40,206 nucleotides of DNA from Polysphondylium violaceum (lineage: Eukaryota; Evosea; Eumycetozoa; Dictyosteliales; Dictyosteliaceae), in contig AJWJ01000187.1 of the NCBI GenBank assembly GCA_000277445.1, positions 1 through 40,206 on the forward strand, written 5' to 3'. Below are positions 12,301 to 24,116 of the stretch, one piece after another. Every line of letters starts with the position of its first letter. Positions within the stretch are counted from its first letter, which is position 1. The position numbers and the translations under genes are program-made. Below the pieces are notes generated by a model. That model did no database searches, was not told where the DNA came from, and saw only the letters and a program-made list of their open reading frames with translations.

Positions 12301-15300
12301 ATTTCGTCCAACATGGATTCCAAAGCCTTCTTTTTCTTTTCCAAAGAGTCTCTGTTCTTCTTTTCTTCGTCCAATTCATTGTTGACACTGGACAATTGAG
12401 ATTCAAGAGTCTTTTTAGATTTTTCAAGGTTGTTCTTTTGATTGACTTCAGAGTTGAATTTCTCGTTCAATTCGTTGAATTCACCTTGTAATTTCTTGTT
12501 GGCTTGTTCTTGGGCAACTTTGGCGGCAGTGGTGCTTTCAAGAGCTTCAGTGACTTGTTTGAGTTCTTCTTCGAGTTTCTTCTTTTGTCTGAGGATTTCA
12601 GCCTTGTCTTTGGTTTCAAAGTCGAGTTTGGCATTGAGATCTTCAATTTCACCTTGGAGACGAACACGGGTCTTTTCGAGGGCACCCTTGTCTTGAGATT
12701 CAGAACTGAATTGTTCGGTGAGTTCTTCAACTTCTTTCGAGAGTTCATCCTTGATCTTTTCAAGACGAATGATGGTATCAGATTGAGAGTCGTTGATCTT
12801 TTTCATTTCATCGAGTTCTTCTTCGTATTTCTTCTTGAGTTTTTCAAGACCGCTACGGAGTTTTTGTTCTTCTTGGAGTTCTTCTTCAAGATCACGGACT
12901 TTTTCTTCGACGGCTCTCTTTTGGCTGGCAAGATTATCGATTTGTAATCTCTTTTCGTCTAATTCCATTTCCATATCGTCGACACGAATTTGGAGTTCTC
13001 TCTTTTGGGATTCGAGGGCATCCTTGCTGTCATACATGTTTTTGAGAGCTTCCTTTTCAGATTTGAGTTGACGTTGGAGATCAGCAACACTAGATTCGGA
13101 TTCCTTGAGTGATTTCTCGAGTTTGTCTTTGTTGGAGGTTTGTTCAGAGAGTTCAGATTTGAGTTCGACAATTTCTCTTTCCTTTTCTTTGATTTCCTTT
13201 TCAAAGTTACGTCTCTTGAGGAGTGGTCTAGCCTTGGAGAAGAGTTTCCACCATGGCCAGTTCTTGAAATCAATGTAGGCACGAAGATTTTGTTGAATGA
13301 TACGGGCAGCAATGGTATCTTCACGAGCTTGTTTGTAGGCTTTACGAGCAATCCAACCACGAGTGGCAGCTTGAATGGATTTGATGATTTCAGAGATACG
13401 TTGTTCACGAGCTTCTTCAACACGGGCCAATTGACCGGCACGGAAGAAAATCTTGGTCAAACCAAATCTGTATTGTTCTGGATCGATCTTGAGGTGGTTC
13501 AAGATGGCACCGGTGGCCTTTTGAGAGTCTTCAGCATCTCTTGGGACGTTTGGAGCAAGGAGGTAGTATCTCTTTACAAAATCAGCATAGATGATACGAT
13601 TGGGGAAACCTTTACGGGTGATACGAATACCTTCGAGGACACCATTGCAACGTAATTGTTCGAGGACAACTTTATCTTCAAGCTTGGCTGGAAGTTGTTT
13701 GTTGTTTGGAATGATACAACGGACAAAATGTGGGTTGGTGGTTTCAAGGGTGGCCATGAGGGAGGCTAATTGTTCCTTGTAAGCAGAGGCGACAGTGATA
13801 AAGTTGGCACCTTTCTTAGCACGAGAAGCAATAGATGGATCGTTGAAAAGCTTAACAATGACATTGTCTGAAGAGTCTTTGAAGCAGAGTTCGAGATCTT
13901 GTTGTAATGGATCCTTGTTCTTTTCCAACCAATCTTGGATTTCGTACATGACTTGACCGGCATAATGGGTAATACCAAATTCAGTCTTGCTGAAACGTGG
14001 CTCTTCGTATTTGGCGTGTTTCTTGGAGAAGTGAGAGTGGAGTTTACCAATTAAAGTGGCATCGGTGGCATTTGGGAAGACAGATTGTTCATCGAGGAGG
14101 GCCAAGACACCAGGTGGTTGACGACCATCAATTAAATCAATGGTGGCTTGAGAGTCTAAACCGAAATCGATAAAGGTCCAGTTGATCTTTTCCTTGAGAT
14201 ATTCTTCTTGTTCGAGTTTGAACATGTGGTGATTGAAGAATTGTTGGAGTTTTTCATTGGTGTAATTGATGCACAATTGTTCAAAACTGTTGACCTTAAA
14301 GATTTCAAAACCAGAAATATCCAAAACACCGATAAAGTAAGCCTTTCTTTCTTGACAGAGGACGTGGTTAATCTTTTTGACCAACCAAAGGAAGAGACGA
14401 CCATAGAGGGCTTTGACGAGAGCATCACGAGAGAGACCAGATTTTTCTGGGTTCAAGTGTTGAGCGACTAAATCACGACCGGCCAAAATTCTTGGTTCAA
14501 TGAGGGCTTTTTCCAAGGTGGCTGGGTTGACGCCAAAGATGGTGGAGGCATAGTTGAGAGAGGTTTTGTCTTTGAGGACAGCACCTTCACCAGCACCCTT
14601 TTCAAACTTGATGTTACCTAAGTGGAGAATACCAGCAGTGACACGGAGAATGGATAATTGTTCTTCAGCAGTGAAACCCATGATATCCATAGCAGCACGA
14701 GTGAGTTTGAATTCTTCAATATCGCTGACACCCTTGATATCAACACAACCAGATTTGTTGGTGTAGTTGAAGTTTTCTGGACCAGAGAGATGTAAGAGTT
14801 TCTTTTCTTCTGGGGTGGCACCAGATAATAATTGATAGAAAATGTGGTAATTACGTTCAGAGTCGGCTTGTTGAACGACACGACTCTTTTCCAAAAGGTA
14901 GGATTGGATAGAGGCACCGCTAATGAAACCAGCACTGTTGAATTGGATTTCAATGAATTTACCAAAACGTGAGGAATTGTTGTTTCTAGTGGTCTTGGCG
15001 TTACCAAAAGCTTCAAGAATTGGATTGGCTTGGAGAATTTGTTGTTCAAGTAAACCACCAGCGGTTCTACCAGCGACGGCGGCTAAATATTGAATAACTT
15101 TTTTGGTGTTTTCAGTTTTACCTGCACCAGACTCACCAGTAATCAAAAGGGATTGATTTTGACGGTCTTCCAACATACTTCTGTAAGCGACATCAGAGAT
15201 GGCAAAAATATGTGGAGCAACTTCATTTCTTCTACGACCCTTGAAGATATCAATCATTTCTTGAGTGTAGATTGGAATTCTCTTGAATGGATTAATAGCA

Positions 15301-15760
15301 ACTAAGAAAAGACCAGAGTAAGTCTATATATTTTGTAATAGAGTGATGATGGTTAGGATATTGATTATTGAATAGATAGTAATGCCATTGAATTGACAAA
15401 TATACATACGTAGATTAAATCTTGAGAATATCTAACACGGAGATTGTGGAAGACAGCTGGTTCATTGAGATAGGATAATTCAGACATATCTTCAACACCA
15501 TCGAATTTGACTGGATTACGTTGATTGGCATCGTCTTTTTTGACGGTCTTTTCAACACCATCGCTGGTTTTGAAGGTAAAAGAGTCGGCAGATTCAGAGG
15601 TGATTTCAGCACAGTCATAAGCATCCTTTTCTTTTGGATCTGGGTTAAACCAGATATATCTCTTATCAGAGGCAGCAAGTTTGAATAAATCGTTGCCATC
15701 GCCTTGTCTGACCTTTAAGAATTTCCAATAATCAGAAGATCTATCGTGAAGTGGATTCAT
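9330..15760 (-). CDS. mhcA: Myosin II heavy chain
   Basis: Minus-strand exons 15760-15410 and 15323-9330 give 2114 residues (D. discoideum: 2116). The GTATGT donor and TATAG acceptor are in phase 0 and join QDLIY to TYSGLFLVA. This is the conventional two-headed motor for cytokinesis, cortical tension and rear retraction. The motor domain covers about residues 1-780: P-loop GESGAGKT at 180-187, switch I NNNSSRFGK, switch II DISGFE, relay and converter segments. Two light-chain-binding IQ-like helices follow (IQAATRGWIARK and IIQQNLRAYIDF). From about 820 to the end is a proline-free heptad coiled coil that forms the filament rod. The three threonines phosphorylated by the heavy-chain kinases in D. 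discoideum (T1823, T1833, T2029) have counterparts in KETKGKLNDEAAT and EKTKTRES, so filament disassembly control is probably conserved. Codon choice is strongly biased, as expected for an abundant protein, and this creates many antisense shadow frames. Confidence 0.98.
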
Positions 15761-16099
15761 TTTTAGATTTAAGTTCTTGTTTTTTTTTAAAAATTAATTT
15801 TTACAAATAAAAATATTATATCTGAAATAAATACAAAATAAATAGGAAATATAGATATTATATAATATTAGTAAATGTGCTATGTATAAATACAACAACA
15901 ACAGTAATTATGAATATGATTGATGATGAATGAATTTATTTGAAAATTTTCTTGTGACAAAAAAAAAAAAAAAAGTTGAAAAAAAAAAAAGAAAGAAAAA
16001 CAAACCCATCAAAAAAAATGGCTTAGAAAAAAAAAAAAATACATTTGTCAAAAAACAATGCAGTAATCTTATTGTTGTGTGGTAAGAGGTTGAGGAGGT

Positions 16100-16163
16100 G
16101 AAGTGTGGTGTGGCGGTGTGTTTAAAAATATATTTTTTTTTTCATCTTTTTTTTTAAACACAC
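16100..16163. promoter_or_regulatory. GT-rich box and stem upstream of mhcA
   Basis: A G/T-rich patch (AGTGTGGTGTGGCGGTGTG) runs into GTGTGTTTAAAAA at 16116-16128, which pairs perfectly with TTTTTAAACACAC at 16151-16163. It is about 340-400 bp upstream of the mhcA start. GT-rich boxes resemble the G-boxes bound by the dictyostelid factor GBF, but a link to mhcA control is only a guess. Confidence 0.3.
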
Positions 16164-17540
16164 ACTGAATGATATTGGATAGAGATAGTTTTAATCACTA
16201 ATATAGGATAAACAGTGTGTTGGTGTATCATCTTTTGGCATCATTCACGCAAATGTAATAAATGAGGAGATTTGCATTTAATTGATATAGTAGTAGAGGG
16301 AATGTGAAGTGTATGACAATAATAAAGATATAGTATATAGTAGTGTATGCATTTATGAGCTACCTGTATTGATATGAGAGGGTGTGGTGTTGGTATATTG
16401 TTGTTACTTACTTATATGTTGTTACAGGGGATTATATATATAGATATAAAATACAACAGTAATATATATGTATTATTAACAAGTATAATAAATATATATA
16501 TTAAAGGTTAAGTTGAATATATAGATAAAATAAATAAAAAGAGTAAGGTACTAATAGTTATACAAAAACAATAACAAATACTAGTATTACAGACAACTTT
16601 TTTATAAGGAATAAATAAAGTGAGAGTTTGTGGAAATGCAAAAAAAGAGATCTGAATTTTATCCTGTCGCTGCAGGTCAGCAAAAAAAATTTTATAGAAA
16701 AAAAAAAAATAAAAAAAATTGCAAAAAAAGCAGTTGGCTTTGCAACCTACTCGATTCTAATAAATAGGGCACACCCACCAAACCAAAATATTCTGATAAA
16801 TTATTTTTCATTTTTCACAAATCTAAATATGGTGATTGGCAACCCATCTTCGTTTTAAAATGAAAAAAACAGACACACTCTGCGTTGCTATTGGTGTTGT
16901 TGTCAGTGGTGTATCAACAATGGTGTTGTTGTTGGGTTCTCATTTCGATAAAATGATGTTGTTATTGTATTTGCACTCATTGATAATATGCAAATCAAAG
17001 AATTCAGTGCATGTATTAGTAGTGTATTAAATTAATGAAAAAATTAAATCTGCTCTAAAAATAGATCACACTCAAACACATAAATTTTCATACACATTAA
17101 AAAAATAATAATATCCACTTTTGTGTGATTCTATAAATATATCCATTGTGTTGGGGGTGTGTGTTTTATCGATGGATATTATAGGTTGACTCACTTTACA
17201 TCCTAAATACCAAGTGTTGCGCTATGATTGATTTCATTGATTTGACATACCAATCGACAAGACTATGTAGTAAACAAAGTTAAATGCGTTTCAATGGAGT
17301 TTAGTTGTCAACAATGGATTTTATTTACAGACAATCGTAGTTTATTTCTTGAGTTTTCCAAACTTTAAATTTAGGTACACACTGTTTACTTAATGATCAA
17401 ATTTTACAATACTTTAAGATCTTTTAAAATAGAAAATCTAGATTATAACCATTTCAAATGTGATAATGAGCAAATTGGTTCCATTTGAACAAAACTGTAA
17501 GATATCACCCTTCTCAAAAATGAAATTGCTACTGTTTTGT

Positions 17541-17618
17541 CACTCTCTGTATACTGGAAATCCAAAACAAATTAAATACTGAATAAGAATTGGATTAAAC
17601 AAAACCAGTGAGAGAGTG
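17541..17618. repeat. Three-tier stem-loop
   Basis: Three perfect stems nest in order: CACTCTCT (17541) with AGAGAGTG (17611), ACTGG (17553) with CCAGT (17605), and AATCCAA (17559) with TTGGATT (17590). They are separated by small asymmetric bulges around a 24-nt loop. Twenty base pairs in 78 nt, several of them G-C, is notable in this AT-rich background. Confidence 0.55.
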
Positions 17619-17712
17619 CTATGGATTGGGATTTTCTTTGGCAATAAGCAATGTTCCTATCCTACATCTTTAAGTAGTATATTTCCTGCACATTTGACAA
17701 TAGGCATTTATC

Positions 17713-17784
17713 ACCCATTGTCCTAATATCATGACTCTCTAATTAACAGTCGCTCCTAATATGTTAGGAATGGAATCAATGGGT
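17713..17784. repeat. Stem-loop with two alternative inner pairings
   Basis: The outer stem ACCCATTG (17713-17720) pairs with CAATGGGT (17777-17784). Inside, TTAGGA at 17764-17769 can pair either with TCCTAA at 17721 (extending the outer stem) or with a second TCCTAA at 17754 (a compact local hairpin). The two states exclude each other. CTCTCTA (17735) could also pair with TAGAGAG (17784). Confidence 0.5.
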
Positions 17785-17972
17785 AGAGAGGAAAACAGAT
17801 CTTGGGAAGTCCACACAATGGCATTAAAAATAAAGATACTTGTATTTCCTTATACTAAAAATATCTCAAGATTTTACACATGGTAAATTCACAAAAAGAT
17901 TTGAAAAAAAAAGATACACAGATATCCAAAGATACCACACTTATACAACAAAAGACATTTATTTGTTTAAAT

Positions 17973-20900
17973 TTAAATTTTAAATTTATCTCTCATTAAA
18001 AATTTAATATTACTAATATATGAAGGATAGTTGTTGAGCAATGGAGGGTGATCAAATTTAGCCTTTAAAAAGGTAAATATTTTTTTAGTGGCGTCGATCT
18101 TGTCTGTTTGGGATGGGTCTAGGGCCAAGAGACATTCTTGAATCCATTTTAGTTTAAGAGGAACATCATTGTTCAAGTCTATAGAGAATTGTTGAACCAA
18201 AGACAAGATAATGGTGGCTGGGAAGGTGGTCATTGAGAAAATTACACTTGGATCCAATGCTGAACACAAAGCTGTGACCATGTTTAGATTGGAAGCATTC
18301 AAGGCATAGTTGAAAGCAGCAACCACATCACTGTCTAAAATATTCTTTAAATTTGGATAGGGTGCCAAAGCAGTTGCCATTTGTTGTTGTTGTTGCATTT
18401 TGATTTGTTCATTGTTGTTTGGTGTTGGGGTAGCGGTGGGTGAGGGTGATGAAGGGAAATGAGTATGATAGTTTGAGAGAATATCGGCAGCGGCGGCAGT
18501 AGCAGCTGATGGATGATGCATTTGTTGTTGTTGCTGTTGTTGTTGTTGCAACATAGCTGGATGCATTGGTGAACCATAGTTTTGTGGAGGTGGCATATGC
18601 ATATTCATAAATGGTGAGGTTGGAGACATGTGATGTGGAATCATTGGTGGCTGTTGTTGATGTGGTGATGGAAGTTGTTGAGAATGAGAGGCGGCAGCAG
18701 CAGCATTTTGCATACTAATTTTATCCATACCATGATTTAAAGCCTTTACATCTTTTGCAAGGGCCGATTGAGAATCAACCATTGATTGAATAGAGTCTTT
18801 CATTGGTTTCAAAGATTCACTGATGGCCATCTCCATAGAGATTTGTTGATTTTTAAACAAGAGGTTTTGTTGTTGGAGAGTATCGTTGAATCCTTGTTCA
18901 AAGGCTCCACTAACATGCTTAAACATCAATTGACAGCTCTTTTCAAAGCCAGGAATCAACATGTTTTGGAAATAGTTGACAAAGATATTGTCAATTTGTG
19001 ATTTAACTATACCTTCAAAGGCATCCGAGACAATGATATTCTTGACATTAGAAGCAATAGTTTCACTGGTAGACTTTAACAATGAGTCTGTTTTCAAAGC
19101 CACTTTTTTCATTTGTTCCAAAGTAACTTTAGTGACGGTTGCCTCAACAGTGGATGGAATAACTTTTTCAAGACTGGCAAATGTATTTCCAATTTCTTTC
19201 TTTACAATTTTTTCCAAGTTTGTTTTGGCAACAGTGGTAATGGTTTGATGGACAACGGTAAGTAGTTTTTCTTGTTTTTCTTTTTCTGCCAATTCTCTTT
19301 CAACTCTTTCTTTTTCCAACACCAATAATTTATTATTCATTGATTTCTCTAATCTATTGAATAAATTATTTTCCATTTCTTTAAATAATGTTGTAAAATC
19401 AGTGTTATTATTAATAGCTTGTGGTTGTGGTTGAGGTTGTTGATTAGATTCAATAGTATTATTGTTATTGCTACTACTAGTGGTAGTAGTGGTTGTTGTT
19501 GGAATTGATGAAGAGGATGATGGTGGTGAAATATTAGTTGATGATGGTGTTGATGTAGTTGGGGTAACAGTTTGTTGTTGAGAAAGATTATTACTACTGG
19601 TATTTGCACTACTTGATTTTGATTTTGAAGGTGGATTAGAGAGTGGAATAACTAAAGGTGGTGGAATAAATGATGGTGTAACATTTGCTTTTGTTTTAGT
19701 TGGTGTAGAAGTAGTTGGTGTGGTAGAGGAAGTAGTAGCAGTGGAGGTAGTAGTGGCTAAAGTTGGAGATGATGTAGGTAATAAGTTATTACTGCTATTT
19801 GATTTTGAAGGAGTAGTTGATTTTGAAGAGGAGGTAGAAGAGGAAGTAGAGGAGGAAGATTTTGAATTCTTTTTCTTTGTATTACCATCATCAGCACCTG
19901 GTTGAGGTAATGGAGATGAAATATTTGGAGAAGATGTTGGAGAAGTACCTGGAGTATTATCTTTTTTACTAGAAGTTTTCTTTTTACCACTAGTTGTTGT
20001 TGCTGTTGAGGGAGATAAATTATTATTACTTTTGCTCTTTTTCAAAGAATCCAACACATCACTATTGGATTCCTTGTCACTAGATGGACTCGAAGAAAGA
20101 TCAGGTTCTGGTAAAGAGAGAGGAGGTGGACTAGCTGGTTGAATAAATGATTTTGGTGTTAATAAAACATCATCACCCTCTTGACTAGTGTTTGTTGTTG
20201 GTTGATTGTCTACTACTGATACTGAAGCAGCAAGAGCATCTGGTGTAATAACTTGATTGTCATCTTTGTTGATGTTATCATCTAAATAACTACCAACTTG
20301 TTGAATGATTGGGTTGTCAGATGATATTGAATACTCATCACTATCATTATATTGATCGTCCAACACAAGAGAATGGAGTAAAACACTGTTGGTCTGAATA
20401 TTATAAATAAAGAATTTCTTCTCTTGTTTTTGGTCTGCAGCAAGAGGTGATTTGGATTGTTGTTGTTGCTGTTGTTGTTTATTGGCGAGCACGAGTTGGA
20501 GGGCAAAGCTAAACACTGGTTTTTGGAAGCCAATCTCATTGATAAAGTTGAAATGAGTGGTATTGTATTCGTCGCCAGCAAAGTGCATGACATAGGCATT
20601 TGAGTTGGACGAGTCGCAAATAAAGAGGAATTGGTCTTTGAGTGAGACAAGGTTGTATTTGGCAAAGAGATCGCTGTCAAACTTGATCTTTTGGGTGATG
20701 GCAAAGTCTGGCAATTGGAAGAGATACACCTCTGATTGCTTAGTGCAGGCAATGAGTGAGTGTTTGGATGCAAAGTTGACGTAATTGAATTCTGCGTTGG
20801 GGATAGAGAATGAGAGAGTGGGATCGTCTGGACGACTGGGGAATATATTGATCACATTGCCAAATGACACAGCCATACGTTCACCCAAAGTATCAAACGA

Positions 20901-22154
20901 CACATGGTTGGGCACGCCGACACTTATTGGTGTCATCAACAACGATGCAGGTAGCTGAGGATGCAATACAACGACATTGTCGGTAAAAGAGTTAAGACTG
21001 TACACATAGACACTATTGGATGTATTCAAACAGGCAACCAACTTATCAGGTTTGGTTGGATGCCATTGAACAAAGGTAAAGTAGGTTTGCTTGCTGGTGT
21101 TTGCTGTTGGTGGCACGGGTATCTTTGATACCAATTTAGAGACAATGTTGCTATTGTCTTCGTTGTGATGAATTTTATACACATAAATACACTGATCCAA
21201 CTGCGAACAACACGACAATAGATTGACATCTTCACTGTGAAATTGAATATCAACGACATCCTGGAAATCTTTAATCAATATTCTGGCAGATGATGCTCTA
21301 TCCAATATTCTCACCTTTTCTCCTTTGACAATATAAGAGATAAAAGATTTGTTAAAACTAATCAAATTACCCAATGTGTGTGGTTTACTTGATTGAATAA
21401 CTGTAATAGTTTGTGACTCTAATTCCAATTTACTTGGGAATGTTATACTTGATTTAATATTTATATTTTTACCATATAGCTTGGCTCCATTATGTGTATT
21501 TATTTTACTATATATTATATAATGATGAGTATGTATAATTAATAAATGAATCCTATAAAATATTGTTTTACGAATAATATTTACCCAGAACTATTTGATA
21601 ATAGATTTCCTATTGATGATTTTAATGTAGATTTATCAGATGATGATTTACTAGGAGTACTAGTAGAGGTGGTGGTAGTAGTTGATGGTGATGATGTATT
21701 TACACTATTTGAAGAGTTTGATGGTGATAATTGACCGAGATTACCAGCAGTCATCGGAGTGGTTTTAATCCCACCTGCCAAGAATGACATAATATTTGGT
21801 TGATTAGGTGGTGATTGAGAATCACTATTGTTATTGTTGTTTTCAAAGTTTGGTGTGACAATGGGTGAGGCAGGTGACGATGAGTTTCCACCAAAGTTTT
21901 GGAAAAATCTCATAACATTATTTTCATCACCAGTAGGCATAGGTGGTTCATTTAGTTCATTGTTATTATTATTGTTATTATTGCTATTATTATTATTATT
22001 GTTATTGTTATTATTATTATTATTGTTATCTTCAAGCATTACTGATTGAAATAATCTTTGCATAACCTATGGTTATATATAAATGTTAGTCATACTTATT
22101 ATAACTATTATCACTATATTATTATTATTATTATTGTTGACATACTCCATCCAT
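17973..22154 (-). CDS. EDC4/Ge-1-like mRNA decapping scaffold
   Basis: Minus-strand exons 22154-22146, 22066-21585 and 21507-17973 give about 1341 residues. EDC4 (Ge-1) bridges the Dcp1-Dcp2 decapping enzyme in P-bodies. An N-terminal Asn/Ser/Pro-rich region (1-165) precedes the Ge-1 WD40 region (about 170-520), recognised from GNLISFNKSFISY, EKVRILD, SSARILIKDF and the blade series that follows. Then come Ser/Thr/Asn-rich linkers, a Lys/Glu coiled-coil segment (LVLEKERVERELAEKEKQEK), a long helical region, Gln-rich stretches, and a conserved helical C-terminus (ILDSDVVAAFNYAL... NIKFLMRDKF) as in other Ge-1 proteins. The first exon is only 9 coding bases (MDG) and is inferred from a GTATGT donor; otherwise translation could start at MQRLFQ (22063). 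The second intron has two in-frame acceptors; I prefer the one before 21507, which avoids a run of repetitive residues. Confidence 0.85.
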
Positions 22155-22443
22155 TGTAAAAAAGAATTGATTCTATATGATGATATTGGTGTTGGTGTGA
22201 TAGGAGCAACAACAACAAACGAATATCAATTATATAAATTCAAATTATAGCTATGGTGTGAGGGGAAGGGTTATCTATTTTAATTGTTTATGTTGTTCAC
22301 AATCAAATTTATAAAAAAAAAACAAAAAAAAAAAAAAAAAAAAATTAAAAAAAATTTAAAAAAAATTTACGACGGGTTGGTTCAGATGAGCCCTTGCCCT
22401 CCTATCGATCAATCATACCCCCCATACCACCACAAACGATAAT
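22155..22443. other. Shared divergent promoter (EDC4 / mitochondrial protein)
   Basis: About 290 bp separate two divergently oriented start codons. It contains long A tracts (22313-22365) followed by a more GC-rich patch (22370-22440) just before the + strand start. No other element recognised. Confidence 0.5.
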
Positions 22444-23132
22444 ATGTCCCTATTGAAATCATTAAGTAGATCAGGTGTGTTGGCATCAAAGACATTTGGT
22501 CAAATCCTAAATTCACAAAGATTCCTATCATCTAAATCAATAAATACTGCCACTACTACTACAACCACCACAACATCTTTATCTACTTTTATCAATAACA
22601 ATAAATCATTGTTTAAATCAAATCATTTATCACCACTTTTCAACAACAACAAAAACAACAGTATATTAAAATTAAGCAATGATGTAGAGAAAAGATATTA
22701 TTGTTCATCAAGACGACACAATTTACCACCCCCATTGCCCAACAATAGTGGTGATAAAAGAATATCTGTGGGATCTAAAAGTGAGGCATTCATTATATAT
22801 CTCACTGCATTATTGTTTTTAACTGCCATTGGTGCACTATTTTATGAAGTATATTTGAAATTTGAAAGATTAAGTATGTATAGATATACAATATATGTGT
22901 AAAGAGTGTATTCATATATATTTATATAGATATTAATATCTATATCTTTATAGAAATGTTGATGGAATTAGAAGATCAATTCAACAATTTAGAGGATAAA
23001 GAAGTTGATAGATTACTCGCTCTTCGTGACTACCAAAAAGAACACGATAGAATTGTAGATGAAATCAAAGAAGAGATGTATGGTAGAAAAGAAATCCTTG
23101 AAAGAGAGAGAGAAGATAAAGTTCATAAATAA
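22444..23132 (+). CDS. Small mitochondrial single-pass membrane protein with coiled-coil tail
   Basis: Exons 22444-22873 and 22954-23132 (GTATGT donor, TATAG acceptor, phase 1) give 202 residues. The N-terminus is basic and rich in Ser, Leu and Arg without acidic residues (MSLLKSLSRSG...SQRFLSSKS), a clear mitochondrial presequence. Thr and Asn runs follow. One membrane segment lies at about residues 115-137 (EAFIIYLTALLFLTAIGALF). The remaining 60 residues are a charged helix (FERLKMLMELEDQFNNLEDKEVDRL...), likely coiled coil. The layout fits an inner-membrane assembly or respiratory-chain accessory factor, but I do not recognise a family. The second exon has no start codon of its own that makes sense, and the join keeps the helix continuous. 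Confidence 0.75.
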
Positions 23133-23242
23133 TAATAACAATAATAATACTATTAATATGAATATAAATGTAAATATATATATATCACTTCTTTTGGTAA
23201 ACAATATTAGGAATATAGTGTCATCTCCACTCTATCATTACG

Positions 23243-23274
23243 CAATCATTTAGATTCGAATCTAGTTTTGATTG
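23243..23274. repeat. Extended palindrome between genes
   Basis: A perfect 14-bp palindrome TAGATTCGAATCTA (23251-23264) is flanked by CAATCA and TGATTG, which also pair, with spacers of 2 and 4 nt. It lies about 110 bp after the stop of the upstream + strand gene and about 90 bp beyond the stop of the minus-strand gene, in the convergent gap. Confidence 0.6.
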
Positions 23275-23361
23275 TTTTTGTAAATAAAAATGAATTATCA
23301 AGAAGAAATAACATCTATGAATCAATCACAATCGAGGTTATTATATTTATGTACAGTTTAT

Positions 23362-23883
23362 TTATTCTTTTAGTAATAATAGATGTGGATTAATGTCATC
23401 TTGTTGTGGTTGTTCTTCTTGTTTGTATAACAACTTGTTTAAAAAAGGTGATCTTAGGTATCCTATAGGTCGTTTACCTTTGTTTGAATCGATGATCATC
23501 TCATTGTTGGTCGTATTGTTAAAGTGTAAGCATAATGTTTCAAATTCTTCCAATTGAAATAACATTTGATAAACATATTTACTTGAAACTGATCTATTCT
23601 AAAATATAATTTTATATATCACTATTAATATTTAATATTCATCATCATCATCATAGAGATAAGTGCATACTCTATAACTATTTTTAACTTTTTCAAAGTT
23701 CTTATGTTCAAATATCTCCATCAATAGAATCTTTGAGAATTTCAGAGTAATAAAGTTTAAAAAATCCAATGTTTCTCGAGATAAATGTATATTGGGTGTG
23801 ATTTGTGATAATATCTCCTCTGTGATAATATTCTTCATACTCTTTAAATATACATCATCTTGTGTTTGATAATCAAAGTTCAT
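23362..23883 (-). CDS. Unidentified 149-residue helical protein
   Basis: Minus-strand exons 23883-23671 and 23598-23362 join in phase 0 (GTATGC donor, TTTTAG acceptor) as NSYR-NRSVSS. The protein begins MNFDYQTQDDVYLK. Residues 15-60 look like a helix, a short connection (TPNIHLS) and a longer amphipathic helix (RETLDFLNFITLKFSKILLMEIFEH), which is reminiscent of a histone-fold core. A third helix follows after the join (YVYQMLFQLEEFETLCLHF). The C-terminus is Gln/Asp-rich and ends in a Leu run. I do not recognise a family. A DNA-binding or transcription-complex role (TAF- or CENP-like) is only a shape-based guess. Confidence 0.65.
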
Positions 23884-24116
23884 CTTTTCATTTCTAGACA
23901 ATACTTGTAAGTATTTCTATGAATGTGCACAAATAGAGAAAACTAAAAAAAATAAAAAAAACTAAAGGAAAAATAAAAAAATAAAGATAGATAGGCTAAC
24001 AAAAAGATAATCTTATGAGTGACCGTCCCATTGCCAAGGATTGCACAACTTTGTTTTTTTTTTATTTTTTTTGAAATTTGATGTTTTTAATTTTATCGTC
24101 TCCTTTTTTAAAAACT

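Larger units (their letters stand above)
15761..17972. other. 2.2-kb non-coding stretch: mhcA upstream region and EDC4 3' flank
   Basis: Both flanking genes are on the minus strand, so the left side is the mhcA leader and promoter and the right side follows the EDC4 stop. It holds poly-A tracts (15958-15974, 15980-15990), a GT-rich stem at 16116-16163, and structured segments at 17541-17618 and 17713-17784. Two short frames (16628-16858 and 16860-17030, +) lack support. The 17160-17900 part is less homopolymeric and more complex than typical spacer in this window, so an unannotated non-coding RNA is possible. Confidence 0.55.

Noticed and set aside
9502-12947. Many long + strand frames opposite the myosin rod
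   Set aside because: They come from the biased codons of the Lys/Glu/Leu coiled coil; the products are Ser- or Phe-rich and have no domains.
16628-17030. Two short + strand frames in the mhcA upstream region
   Set aside because: The first is Lys-rich from A tracts. The second (57 codons from 16860) is hydrophobic but made of GTT/TTG repeats typical of spacer. Neither has support.
23251-23264. TTCGAATC resembling a tRNA T-loop
   Set aside because: No acceptor stem, anticodon arm or D-loop fits around it; it is the centre of a palindrome.
23290-23373. 27-codon + strand frame MNYQEEITSMNQS...
   Set aside because: Coding-like at first, but it ends soon, has no usable donor and overlaps the end of the minus-strand gene.
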